Source: Morinoia aosen
Taxonomy: Eukaryota > Arthropoda > Malacostraca > Amphipoda > Talitridae
DNA: 64,000 nucleotides
Direction of reading: 5' to 3'
Assembly: GCA_030386875.1 (NCBI GenBank)
Contig: CM059556.1
Span: 36,124,964-36,188,963, forward strand
The notes beneath the pieces were generated by a model that saw nothing but the letters and a program-made list of their open reading frames with translations, ran no database searches and was not told the DNA's origin. The position numbers and the translations under genes were made by a program. Shown here piece by piece: positions 11,788-22,980 of the stretch. Position 1 is the stretch's first letter. Each line of letters opens with the position of its first letter.

Positions 11788-13030
11788 GTACAGACTTGCT
11801 TCAAGGACGTGCACCTACGTACAGACTTGCTACAAGGACGTGCACTTACGTGCAGACTTGCTACAAGGACGTGCACTTACGTACAGACTTGCTACAAGGA
11901 CGTGCACTTACGTACAGACTTGCTTCAAGGACGTGCACTTACGTGCAGACTTGCTACAAGGACGTGCACTTACGTACAGACTTGCTACAAGGACGTGCAC
12001 TTACGTGCAGACTTGCTACAAGGACGTGCACTTACGTACAGACTTGCTACAAGGACGTGCACTTACGTGCAGACTTGCTACAAGGACGTGCACTTACGTA
12101 CAGACTTGCTTCAAGGACGTGCACTTACGTACAGACTTGCTACAAGGACGTGCCTTTACGTACAGACTTGCTACAAGGACGTGCACTTACGTGCAGACTT
12201 GCTACAAGGACGTGCACTTACGTACAGACTTGCTTCAAGGACGTGCACTTACGTACAGACTTGCTACAAGGACGTGCACTTACGTACAGACTTGCTACAA
12301 GGACGTGCACTTACGTACAGACTTGCTTCAAGGACGTGCACTTACGTGCAGACTTGCTACAAGGACGTGCACTTACGTATAGACTTGCTTCAAGGACGTG
12401 CACTTACGTACAGACTTGCTACAAGGACGTGCACTTACGTACAGACTTGCTACAAGGACGTACACTTACGTGCAGACTTGCTACAAGGACGTGCACTTAC
12501 GTACAGACTTGCTTCAAGGACGTGCACTTACGTACAGACTTGCTACAAGGACGTGCACTTACGTACAGACTTGCTACAAGGACGTGCACTTACGTACAGA
12601 CTTGCTTCAAGGACGTGCACTTACGTACAGACTTGCTTCAAGGACGTGCACTTACGTGCAGCCTTTCTACAAGGACGTGCACTTACGTACAGACTTGCTA
12701 CAAGGACGTGCACTTACGTACAGACTTGCTTCAAGGACGTGCACTTACGTACAGACTTGCTTCAAGGACGTGCACTTACGTGCAGCCTTTCTACAAGGAC
12801 GTGCACTTACGTACAGACTTGCTACAAGGACGTGCACTTACGTACAGACTTGCTACAAGGACGTGCACTTACGTACAGACTTGCTACAAGGACGTGCACT
12901 TACGTACAGACTTGCTACAAGGACGTGCACTTACGTACAGACTTGCTTAAGGACGTGCACTTAAGTACAGACTTGCTACAAGGACGTGCACTTACGTACA
13001 GACTTGCTACAAGGACGTGCACTTACGTAC
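11788..13030. repeat. minisatellite, 31 bp unit, ~40 copies
   Basis: Units carry acttgct(a/t)caaggacgtgc followed by acttacgt(a/g)cag. A 31-bp period rotates the frame one step per copy, yet all three + frames remain open (up to 597 codons), so one peptide series LLQGRALTYRLATRTCTYVQ recurs in each frame. Two variable sites, cta/ctt and gtac/gtgc, alternate along the array. The array begins just after foldback copy 1. I do not call a gene here. Confidence 0.95.
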
Positions 13031-13512
13031 TGGCATGCAACGAAGATGTACACTTGGGTAAATGCAAGCAAAAAGACGTACACTTATGTACAGCTAGAAA
13101 AAAAACACGCACACTCACGCACAGGCTGGCAACAGACAAGGACACCCACGCACAGGCTGGCAACAAACACGCACACTCACGCACATGCTGGCAACAAACA
13201 CGCACACTCACGCACACGCTAGCAACAAACACGCACACTCACGCACATGCTAGTAACAAACCCGCACACTCACGCACATGCTGGCAACAAACACGCACAG
13301 GCTGGCAACAAACACGCACACTCACGCACACGCTGGCAACAAACACGCACACTCACGCACATACTAGTAACAAACCCGCACACTCACGCACATGCTGGCA
13401 ACAAACACGCACATTTACACACAGGCTGGCAACAAACACGCACATTTACACACAGGCTGGCAACAAACACGCACAGGCTGGCAACAAACACGCACAGACT
13501 GGCAACAAACAC
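13031..13512. repeat. diverged 31 bp minisatellite subfamily, ~16 copies
   Basis: Units carry ggctggcaacaaacacgcac followed by actcacgcaca, also 31 bp. Base-by-base alignment with the preceding array gives 21 of 29 matches, so the two are related. Three units at 13031-13125 are intermediate in sequence. Some units are shortened to 21 bp by loss of a 10-bp acgcacactc block. Confidence 0.93.
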
Positions 13513-13695
13513 GCTCACAATCTCTGGAGGAGCACTCAGCAAAGCCATTCACCTGCACCACGTTCCGCTTGCAGATTTTCCTACTACACTCTGAGAGTGT
13601 AATAGAATTACCGCTTCCTTAATGAGTGAAGGCTTCTAACTCGCTGAATGACTGCCATTACCATCAATTTGACGCAATTACTGCGTGCCATGGGC

Positions 13696-13827
13696 TTTTA
13701 GTACAAGAAGTAATGACTTTGAGTATAGAAAGTAATACCTTTTAGTACAAGAAGTAATGTCTTTCAGTATAGAATGTAGTGCTTTTCAGTACAGAAAGTA
13801 ATGTCTTTCAAGACAGAAAGTAATGCT
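13696..13827. repeat. tandem repeat, exactly 22 bp x 6
   Basis: Six contiguous 22-bp units of the form tttcagtacagaaagtaatg followed by tc, with no indels and a few substitutions each. Confidence 0.9.
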
Positions 13828-14529
13828 AAAGAATCTGTATTTATGAAACCAGAGGTTACGAGCTAGTAATTTTTTTAATTTGTCAAATTTGCAGGAAAAT
13901 ACCTCCGGGTTAGTCAATATTGAAATGGAGATCATCGAACGCGTAGTAATTGTTTTGACTCACCTAAAATAAGCTCAGAATAGTCAAATGGGCAATTATT
14001 CAGCTTGGGAACAACAGGTTAAACAATTCTATCTAGAAACTTTTGCCCCTTTTCTGTATCGCAAAAGAAATCACGCGCCTTCTTTCTAAACACTTCACTG
14101 AAATAATTATTGAAAATACCGTGTTTGAAAATCTGTTCAACGCATAACACGCTGGACATTATCTGACCCTATAAGTTTGTAAAATAAATGAATTTGACAG
14201 TTTTAGGTAAAATTAAATTATAAGCCGCTCTTAAAGCTCGTTTTTCGGATATCCTAAACAAGCTGCATTATTGTAGCTTTCTTCTGTGCGAGTGAATCGA
14301 TATTAAATTCCTGCCTGATAAGAGATAGGTTTGGTGGATCCCGTAGAGAAACAGGAATTTAATTTCAATAGCTTGAAGAAAGTGAAGAGTTCGAAAAATC
14401 CTAGTTGTTACTCGGTTTTGCAAGTGGCTCGATAATGTTCTTAGGAGATTTTCTACTGGTATTAAATCAAGAACTGCTCTGGAACTCTGCATAGAATTGG
14501 ACCGAGATTACCTCTAAATGATCTATCGC
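13828..14529. other. unique DNA, no gene seen
   Basis: AT-rich; no gene recognised. The minus strand has a 74-codon frame at 14268-14492 without family resemblance. Confidence 0.4.
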
Positions 14530-14532
14530 AAT

Positions 14533-14785
14533 ATTCAAACTCTGGTTAAGCACATTTTTCTGATTGTATCGATATAATAATTGCAATATTTATATCTATT
14601 GCTATATATTTAAACCCTGGTCAAGCATATAATTTGTGGTCGTATCGCTGTATTTAAATCTATTGCAACATTTAAACCTATCGATACATATAAATTCTGG
14701 TCAAGCACATAATTTGTGGACGTATCGCTGTATTTAAATTTATTGCAATTTTTAAGCTTTGGTTTAAGTAAATTATTTGATTGTT
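14533..14785. repeat. degenerate tandem repeat, ~75-80 bp unit, ~3 copies
   Basis: 'ctggtcaagcacataatttg' recurs at 14542 (diverged), 14617 and 14697. Between occurrences lies 'cgtatcgctgtatttaaat' plus 'tattgcaa'. Confidence 0.75.
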
Positions 14786-15078
14786 GGCTCGACAAGCGCT
14801 TGCAAATATCCACAATACATAAATGTTGGCTTAAGCCTCAGGATTTTGATGTCATGAGATGAATTTTTCAGCTTTTTTCTCGAACGCCGAAAAACGCAAG
14901 TTAGAAGCGAAACACTCATTTTCAAGTACGGAATAGCCGTGTGAAAACGTAATATCTTCAACACTGTTTTCATGTTTGACCAGCGTATCACGGTGGAAGC
15001 ACCCACTTGTGCAGTCTGAGTGAGTCAAAAGCTCGCATGAATAAAGTTACCGCAATTAATTAAATGACTCTTCAGAAT

Positions 15079-15298
15079 CTACGCACACGCATGAAGCGCC
15101 GTGAATGAATATCGAAGACAACTGTAATGAACATAAATATTTTATCGTAAATTTGAAGTTTCATTTTGATAGGCAGGGAAATGATGCTACGCTCACGCAT
15201 GAAGCGCCGTGGACGAATATTGTATCCAACTTTCATTAATACGATTAATGTATCTTTAACTTGAAGTTTCATTTTGAATGGAAGGGAAATGATGCTAT
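15079..15298. repeat. two-copy direct repeat, ~112 bp
   Basis: Both copies contain 'cgcatgaagcgccgtg', 'aatttgaagtttcatttt' or a close form, and 'agggaaatgatgctac'. Confidence 0.75.
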
Positions 15299-15916
15299 GA
15301 AATGATGCGGCTTCTAAATATGAGGTGATCCAAGAGGTGGGTGGGAATTCACGAGCAATATTCAAAGTAATAACAGTAAGAAGCAACGCTTTAGCGGTAT
15401 TGAGAGATTTTTTAGCCTTTACTGACGTAGAAAAATCAATTGCTCAGAAATAGAATGGCAAAACGCAACATTTGAGCTGGTGTGATCAATTTTTACTCAG
15501 TAATAATTAAGATTGAACATTTTTTTACCTCTCAAGTTCTAACAAAATGGTCTTAAAAATTGTTGATCCAATTTCTTTCATTTCAATCCTTTAACTAAAA
15601 TTGTTTGTTTTTACTCATGAATGGGAGTTATAACATGCGTGCAAAACTGATTATTATTATTTTTTAAGACTTGTAATACGCACTTGAAATCAAGTCACAG
15701 TTAGTCGTTCGCAATTGCACGTTCTATCCTTCTACTTTTTAGCGAATGAATATTCCTGTCACATGAATTTAGTTTTGGATTTGGTGGCTAGGTTAGACTG
15801 TCTGTAATTCGTTGCCTCTTTTTATGAAAAATAAAAAAAGGCCAATGACAATCCTTCCCTGACGAACTGTGGTTAAAACGCAGTGCTATTTCAGAAAATC
15901 ATGATAAGGTGGTGGT
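15299..15916. other. unique DNA, no gene seen
   Basis: No gene or repeat array recognised. Confidence 0.4.
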
Positions 15917-16283
15917 CCCTTTCTAATTTTTTACCACACATGACATGTCAGTCAACCCTATCTAATTTTCTGCCAAACATGACATGTCGGTGAACCCTAT
16001 CTAATTTTCTGCCAAACATGACATGTCGGTGAACCCTATCTAATTTTCTGCCTAACATGACATGTCGGTGAACCCTATCTAATTTTCTGCCAAACATGAC
16101 ATGTCGGTGAACCCTATCTAATTTTCTGCCAAACATGACATGTCGGGGAACCCTATCTAATTTTCTGCCAAACATGACATGTCTGTGAACCCTTTCTAAT
16201 TTTCTGCCAAACATGACGCATCATAGAACCCTTTTCAACTTGTATGCCGAACATGACGCGTCGATGATCCCTTTTCAATTTTT
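15917..16283. repeat. minisatellite, 39 bp unit, ~9.4 copies
   Basis: Units carry ccctatctaattttctgcca followed by aacatgacatgtcggtgaa. The inner 'catgacatgtc' is partly palindromic. The first and last copies are diverged and the central copies nearly identical. The minus-strand 88-codon frame is a by-product. Confidence 0.92.
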
Positions 16284-16650
16284 ACCGTCATATTTGCATA
16301 CATTTAAAACACTCAGCGGGTTTCAGTAATAGTTATTCTATCGCCTTGAAAATTCCAAGTCTTTCTCTTTAAATTTCATCTACATAACGACGCGGTCCAG
16401 TTACGTTTGCAGGACGATCAATAACGGTGGTTGGATTCCTCTTTAAAAGACGCTATATTTAAAAACCGCTACCTTGTCCTCAGCTACATTCACAGCGTAA
16501 TCATTCCATCACCAGAACTGACGTTTTTAATAGGGCTAACTACAAGCCAGGGGCTGTTTCTTAAGTGCAATTCCGGTCCCACAAACATCGATGCACTTAG
16601 ATGATGACTGCAGTCCAGGAGCTGCGTGAAGACGCTCGAATCCTTCATCT
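16284..16650. other. unique DNA, no gene seen
   Basis: No gene recognised. Confidence 0.4.
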
Positions 16651-17247
16651 GTGACATCCAGTATCATTATATGCGACATCCATTGCCATTATATGCGACA
16701 TCCACTGCCATTATATGTGACATCCACTGCCATTATACGTGGTAGCCATTGCCATTATATGCGACATCCACTGCCATTATATGTGACATCCACTGCCATT
16801 ATACGTGGTAGCCATTGCCATTATATGCGACATCCACTGCCATTATACATGATAGCCATTGCCATTATATGTGACATTCATTGCCATTATATGCGACATC
16901 CATTGCCATTTTATGAGACATCCATTACCATTATACGTGAGATTCATTGCCGTTATATGTGACATCCATTGCCATTATGTGCGACATCCACTGCCATTAT
17001 ATGTGATAGCCATTGCCATTATATGTGACATTCATCGCCATTATATGCGACATCCATTGCCGTTATACGAGACATCCATTACCATCATACGTGACATTCA
17101 TTGCCGTTATATGTGACATCCATTACTATTTCATGCGACATCCATTACCATCATATACGATAGAAATCCATTACCATCATTTGTGACATCCATTACTGTT
17201 ATATGAGGCATCCATTACTATTCCATGCGACATCCATTACCATTATA
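16651..17247. repeat. minisatellite, 22 bp unit, ~27 copies
   Basis: Unit g(c/t)gacatccattgccattatat. Early units form a trimeric pattern with a variant cgtggtagcc; later units are more diverged, with small indels near 17160. Confidence 0.93.
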
Positions 17248-17499
17248 GAAGCCTAAACCCTTTGAACGAAGAAGTTGTTAATTCTACGGGACGTCAAGAG
17301 CTTCTGTGTGTCCTGACAGATGAGTTGCGACAAGAGTTCGCGTGTATAAGCCTCGAACCGAATGCAATTCGGAATAGCATTACGATTTTAAACAAATTAA
17401 AAACCAAGTATTGACAGCTGAGAAAAGTGAATGCCGCCGAAAGTGTTCTGTGTTTTTCGTTTATGAGTTTAAATAACTTAGCAGCTTAGCAAATGCATC

Positions 17500-17770
17500 G
17501 TACGCTGAAATTTCTTATTAGATTTCGTGACAGGATTTGTAGGAAGAAGACAAGATTTGTAGGAGAAAGGATGCGTAAAAAACAGTGTTTACAATACATG
17601 AAGAAACGAGATGTTGAAGACAGAGTTTATAGGAAACAGAATATGCAGTATACAGACTTCCCAAGATATGAAGAAAGGGCATAGGATTCAGAGTTTGTAG
17701 GATGCAAGATTTATAAAAAACAAAGTTTACAAAATATGAAGAAAGAAGTGAAGGAGGAAGGGTTTGTAGA
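17500..17770. repeat. degenerate purine-rich repeat region
   Basis: Words such as 'gatttgtaggaa', 'aaaaaacagtgtttacaa' and 'atgaagaaa' recur at irregular spacing. It is probably an old tandem array. Confidence 0.45.
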
Positions 17771-17943
17771 TGAGCGGAGTTCGAATGAGTGGCTCTGTCA
17801 CTCCTACAAAAATCTGAGAGAGGAAAAAGATCCAAAGCCAAAACTCCTGAGAATTACGATGAGCATCAAAATAATTAATAAAGAGAATAACACAGTTTTG
17901 GGAGCTTCCATTCACTGCCATCTAACCGAGACATCTACATTTT

Positions 17944-18047
17944 CCAGTCTAACTTTTCGCCGCCTGCATGCATTTTTTCGCCACCCAAGTCATTAAATCG
18001 CTTGGGCAGCGAAAAGCATGCGCACTCTGGCGAAAAAGTTAGACTGG
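17944..18047. mobile_element. near-palindromic foldback element, copy 2 of 4
   Basis: Starts ccagtctaacttttcgccgc and ends ggcgaaaaagttagactgg, with the centre near 'cattaaatcgcttgggc'. The ends pair over about 19 bp and the inner arms pair again around gcatgc. See copy 1 for the family. Confidence 0.8.
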
Positions 18048-18909
18048 GTAGAGTAAGATAATTAAATTACGCACTTGGTGCAACCTGGCTAAGACACTTA
18101 TTTGTGAATACTTTACGCTTCCTTTGTATAAGTAGCAGGTACTGATTTATCCCATTGATGCCAATGTGCTGGAAAGTGAAAGTTTTGAGATTAATTAAAT
18201 GATGGATTTTAGAGCACAATAATTTTTAATTTTGCCAGAACAACAACATGCAGAAATTATGTCAAAATTCAAACATTTCAAACTTATATACATTGGATTT
18301 TTAGGAGTATTGGTAAAACATATCTAACTAGCAGCGATCAGGGTTCCTTGTGCAAATCAGGGTTTGCTCGATCATAGCCTGAAGTGAAATTTTTTGCATG
18401 TGAGCTATTGTAATTACCAAGTACTTTGCAGCAGGAGTCGATCGTAAATATTTATGACTCTTTGCATTTCGGCATTCATTTTGGATTTCATCAATCAATT
18501 ATAAGTTGCGACTCGGGAAAATTGTTTAAAGACAATAAATCGTTCCAGGACTGGAATTCGAGAGCAAAAAACTCGTTAATTTCATGTAAAGAAACTAAGA
18601 TCATTTTAGAAAATTGTAACTAACAACCTCACTGAATTGAATTAAAAAAATGCCATTTTTAAAGATAATTTTAACTAACAACTTCACTGAGTCAAAAGCC
18701 AATTAACGGTCAGTTCGTCCGATATTATGATCTTTCGCATCCTGAGTTTATTTTTAATTCTTTTCTCTGTCTTCCATTGAGATGAACCCACTGAAGTCGT
18801 TATTATCGAATGGAAAATGCCTTAAACTTACATACTTCATATCGTTAATGGCAACGCGGACATGGAACGCTTCTCAACTTCCACACTTTCCACCGCTGAT
18901 AACCTAAAA
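18048..18909. other. unique DNA, no gene seen
   Basis: AT-rich with short frames only. A duplicated phrase 'taactaacaac(c/t)tcactga' occurs near 18618 and 18671. Confidence 0.4.
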
Positions 18910-18998
18910 TCTTTCACAATATTGACAAAGTTCTTTCACAATATTGAGAAAGTTCTTTCACAATATTGAGAAAGTTCTTTCACAATATTGAGAAAGTT
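18910..18998. repeat. tandem repeat, 22 bp x 4
   Basis: Unit ttctttcacaatattgagaa followed by ag. The four copies are nearly identical. Confidence 0.9.
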
Positions 18999-19149
18999 TG
19001 GAAGTCCGAGTAAGAGATAACAGTTCATCTGAAGACGATTGTGACATTTAGTCAAGCACCGTTCAAATGAAAGAAAATTGCTTTCTGTGAAGTAGATAGA
19101 GCTGCAAAAAAATCCTTATTTAGGAAGAGTTTTGACAGAAATAAAAAGT

Positions 19150-19400
19150 CCAGTCAAATAAGAACATGAAGAAGCATTTATCCAGTTAAAAATGATCTAA
19201 GGAAACAAATATTCAGTTGAAGAAGATCTGAAGAAGCAAAAATTAAGCTAAGCAAATTCTGAAGAAACTAGAGATGAATAAACAAAAACTCATTAAACAA
19301 GATATTAAAAACAAAATTTCAACTAAAGCAGAATCTGAATAAACAGATAAAATAGGATCTGAAGGAACAAAAATCGAGTTAAAGAAGGATCTGAACTGAA
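19150..19400. repeat. degenerate A-rich repeat, ~35 bp unit
   Basis: Recurring 'gatctgaagaagcaaaaat' and 'agttaaa' words at about 35-bp spacing, heavily diverged. Confidence 0.5.
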
Positions 19401-19578
19401 GTATGGCCGATATTAGATACGACTGAAAAGGACAGCGATTGACAACAGAGGTCTGTGCTTCAATAGGACTTGCTTGGCCGTCGTACGCGAATGTGCCTGA
19501 TACGTACGCACCAGGAATACATATAGTTCGTAAACGTGTGTTTTGCGTGGTAGTTTGAATTATAAAGATTGTTCAAAA

Positions 19579-20028
19579 GGTCAATGTGTTAATTATTCTG
19601 GGGCAAGAAGTCATTGTGTTAATTATTGTGGGGCAAGAGGTCATTGTGCTGGTTATTGTGTGGCGAGAGGTCATTGTGCTGGTTATTGTGTGGCAAGAGG
19701 TCATTGTGCTGGTTATTGTGTGGCAAGAGGTCATTGTGCTGGTTATTGTGTGGCAAGAGGTCATTGTGCTGGTTATTGTGTGGCAAAAGGTCATTGTGCT
19801 GGTTATTGTGTGGCAAGAGGTCATTGTGCTGGTTATTGTGTGGCAAGAGGTCATTGTGCTGGTTATTGTGTGGCAAGAGGTCATTGTGCTGGTTATTTTG
19901 TGGCAAGAGATCATTGTGCTGGGTATTGTGTGGCAAGAGGTCATTGTGCTGGTTATTGTGTGGCAAGAGGTCTTTGTGCTGGTTATTGTGTGGCAAGAGG
20001 TCATTGTGCTTGTTATTACTTCGCGAGG
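19579..20028. repeat. minisatellite, 30 bp unit x 15
   Basis: Unit ggtcattgtgctggttattg followed by tgtggcaaga. The first two copies are diverged (aattattctggggcaaga) and the rest nearly identical. Because 30 is a multiple of three and the unit has no stops, four or more frames are open for over 120 codons on both strands. The + frame peptide has a 10-residue repeat (GHCAGYCVAR). No start context or flanking coding sequence supports a gene. Confidence 0.95.
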
Positions 20029-20293
20029 AGAAATATATGATTGTCTAATTGGTTTTCATCGACATCAGACGGCAGTGACTTGTATTGAAGTTAGAGGTAT
20101 TCATTTTATCTTATAAATTTCAAAACCTACTGAAACATCGCTTTTAGGTTACAAATATCTTCCGATTCAATTCGTGAAAGAAACACATCTTCTTCCACAT
20201 TTAAAACTTCGCGAAAAAAATTTTTTTTTGAAAATTCAATAATATCCTGGTGATGTTTGGCAATCATGTTTTTTACATTGGTTTATATTATTA

Positions 20294-20332
20294 GGCGACT
20301 ACTACGGCAGTTCTGACCGTAGCATAGTCGCC
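20294..20332. other. short strong hairpin
   Basis: Arms ggcgactactacgg (20294-20307) and ccgtagcatagtcgcc (20317-20332) pair around a 9-base loop with a small bulge. Function unknown. Confidence 0.6.
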
Positions 20333-20339
20333 CATCACA

Positions 20340-20530
20340 CGAGTTTCCCGAGCAATCTTTTAATGCAGAAATTGAGCTCTCGACTTCAAGTGTTGTCCTC
20401 TCCGGCGGCATTTGCCTGATGAGCGATTTTTGATGCCAATCGTTTGAAGGTCGCTTTTCAAGTCATCAAAGGTTATCGACGCTGCCATGCTTAATGCCTC
20501 TTTTGAGATCTGGGCTATCATTCTGTTTAC
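20340..20530 (-). pseudogene. coding-like segment A, 3' part of a decayed repeat gene
   Basis: Read on the minus strand, this is open for about 50 codons with a hydrophilic, protein-like composition (for example KSDLQTIGIKNRSSGKCRRR) up to a stop near 20365. The inverted segment at 22981-23156 contains the same sequence, and both keep the reading AASI(T/A)(F/I)D(D/N)LKS(D/Q)LQ. That suggests former coding. The 35-bp array lies immediately upstream in this sense. No protein family recognised. It could also be a noncoding transposon segment. Confidence 0.35.
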
Positions 20531-21885
20531 GTCTTCATTACGTATAACCGCAACATTCTGTTTACGTCTTCATTACGTATAACTGCAACATTCTGTTTAC
20601 GTCTTCATTACGTATAACCGCAACATTCTGTTTACGTCTTCATTACGTATAACCGCAACATTCTGTTTACGTCTTCATTACGTATAACCGCAACATTCTG
20701 TTTACGTCTTCATTACGTATAACTGTAACATTCTGTTTACGTCTTCATTACGTATAACCGCAACATTCTGTTTACGTCTTCATTACGTATAACTGCAACA
20801 TTCTGTTTACGTCTTCATTACGTATAACTGCAACATTCTGTTTACGTCTTCATTACGTATAACCGCAACATTCTGTTTACGTCTTCATTACGCAGAACTG
20901 CAACATTCTGTTTACGTCTTCATTACGCAGAACTGCAACATTCTGTTTACGTCTTCATTACGTATAACTGCAACATTCTGTTTACGTCTTCATTACGCAG
21001 AACTGCAACATTCTGTTTACGTCTTCATTACGTATAACCGCAACATTCTGTTTACGTCTTCATTACGTATAACTGCAACATTCTGTTTACGTCTTCATTA
21101 CGCAGAACTGCAACATTCTGTTTACGTCTTCATTACGCAGAACTGCAACATTCTGTTTACGTCTTCATTACGTATAACCGCAACATTCTGTTTACGTCTT
21201 CATTACGTATAACTGCAACATTCTGTTTACGTCTTCATTACGCAGAACTGCAACATTCTGTTTACGTCTTCATTACGCAGAACTGCAACATTCTGTTTAC
21301 GTCTTCATTACGTATAACCGCAACATTCTGTTTACGTCTTCATTACGTATAACTGCAACATTCTGTTTACGTCTTCATTACACAGAACTGCAACATTCTG
21401 TTTACGTCTTCATTACGTATAACTGCAACATTCTGTTTACGTCTTCATTACGTATAACCGCAACATTCTGTTTACGTCTTCATTACGTATAACCGCAACA
21501 TTCTGTTTACGTCTTCATTACGCAGAACTGCAACATTCTGTTTACGTCTTCATTACGCAGAACTGCAACATTTTGTTTACGTCATTAGTACGGAGAACTG
21601 GAACATTTTGTCTGCGTCTTTATTACGGAGAACTGGAACATTTTGTCTACGTCTTTATTACGGAGAACTGGAACTTTTTGTCTACGTCTTTATTACGGAG
21701 AACTGGAACATTTTGTCTACGTCTTTATTACGTAGAACTGGAACATTTTGTCTACGTCTTTATTACGGAGAACTGGAACATTTCGTCTACGTCTTTATTA
21801 CGGAGAACTGGAACATTTTGTCTACGTCTTTATTACGGAGAACTGGAACATTCTGTGTACGTCTTCATTACGCAGAACTGAGATG
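20521..21885. repeat. minisatellite, 35 bp unit, ~39 copies
   Basis: Units carry ttctgtttacgtcttcatta followed by cg(tat/cag)aac(c/t)gcaaca. Three main variants alternate, and around 21040-21340 they form a four-unit (140 bp) higher-order pattern. The last eight units (from about 21566) are a diverged subfamily with 'acggagaactggaacatttt'. The unit occurs once, with shared flanks, in the inverted paralogue at 22981-23156. Confidence 0.95.
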
Positions 21886-21939
21886 CTTCTTGATGCCTTG
21901 TAATCGTTCTGCGAAGTAAGCTCTTGAAGACCTCGGAAT

Positions 21940-22600
21940 TGCAATTTAAAATTGCAAGAAGCGAAAGCCGTTGACAGGTTTCTTTTCCGTCCAGGTTTCC
22001 ATGTGCTTATATGCAGTCCTCTTCTCCATTGATGGCTTCACTCGGTGTTGTTTACGCAGGCTAATGAGTAACTCATCTGGGACATGGTTCTTTATTATCG
22101 GAGTGTTTTCATTCGGATTCCGTGCCCGTAACAGAAGAGGAGAGGTTAAATCGTCTAGTTCTTTAAAGTATGGATCAAGTAATCGGAAAAGAAGAGTATG
22201 GCTAAACCGTCTAGTTCTTTAAAGAATGGATCAAGTAATCGATAAAAAAGAGTAGAGGCTACATCGTCTAGTTCTTTAAAGTATGGATCAAGTAATCGGC
22301 AATGAAGAGTAAGGCTAAATCCTCTAGTTCTTTAAAGAATGGATCAAGTAATCGGCAATGAAGAGTAGAGGCTACATCATCTCATTCTTTAAAGTAGGAT
22401 CAAGTAATCGGCAAGGAAGAGTAGAGGCTAAACCATCTAGTTCTTTCAAGAGGGGATCAAGTAATCGACATTTCTCGAAGTGACTTATCAGAGAAGTTGC
22501 TATGAAATGAACAGTACAGGGGTTCAATAAAACTTTGCTTTCCTGTACTGAATGGAAGGAAATCAAAACTATTTGACGTTGCGTTGGAACGTTCATTATC
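21940..22600 (-). pseudogene. decayed coding-like sequence with internal 57-bp repeats
   Basis: On the minus strand the stretch from about 22200 to 21950 is open for ~75 codons and ends at a stop. Its composition is ordinary for a protein (for example KQHRVKPSMEKRTAYKHMET). Upstream (22470-22140), a 57-bp (19-codon) tandem repeat encodes variants of CRLLDPxxKELDGLASTLP, with frame breaks between copies. An ATG-initiated frame at 22596-22372 covers the first copies. No family recognised. The LLDPxxKEL motif is faintly like a segment of hAT transposases, but that is too short to rely on. The frameshifts argue for a pseudogene. Confidence 0.35.
22130..22470. repeat. tandem repeat, ~57 bp unit, ~6 copies
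   Basis: 'gtctagttctttaaag(t/a)atgg' plus 'atcaagtaatcg' recurs six times, joined by variable 'gaagagtagaggcta' linkers. It lies within the minus-strand coding-like sequence. Confidence 0.88.
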
Positions 22601-22980
22601 TAGTTCATCCACTTCATGATGACTTATCTGTCGAAAACAAAATTGTGCAGGGCTTATCAACGTTTTTTAAATTAATTCAAGGCCGAAATACATCATGTGT
22701 AAGTTTGAAGTCTGAAGGAACGGGTTATAAATGAAACCTTGTGATGTTAAATAAAAATAACTTAAGACCCTTTTTCTTTAAAATTCGTATCCTTCCGTGC
22801 GGTATTTTGTATCAAAATTCCGCATTTGAAAAGCCTCGTTAGCAAGTGGAAATATTTAACAAATTGTGGCCGTAAAATTTCAAATTCGCTCTCTTTAGCA
22901 CCCGCTATAAAGACAGTTCATTAACTTGCATCAAAATGGCATGCAAAGTACAAGTGTAATTATGAAAAGTTTGAATTGTA

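Noticed and set aside
13696-18998. Common origin of three 22-bp arrays (13696, 16651, 18910)
   Set aside because: The unit sequences are unrelated; only the length is shared.
19543-20116. Cys-rich repeat protein (GHCAGYCVAR) encoded by the 30-bp array
   Set aside because: Other frames on both strands are equally open, and there is no signal peptide or start context.
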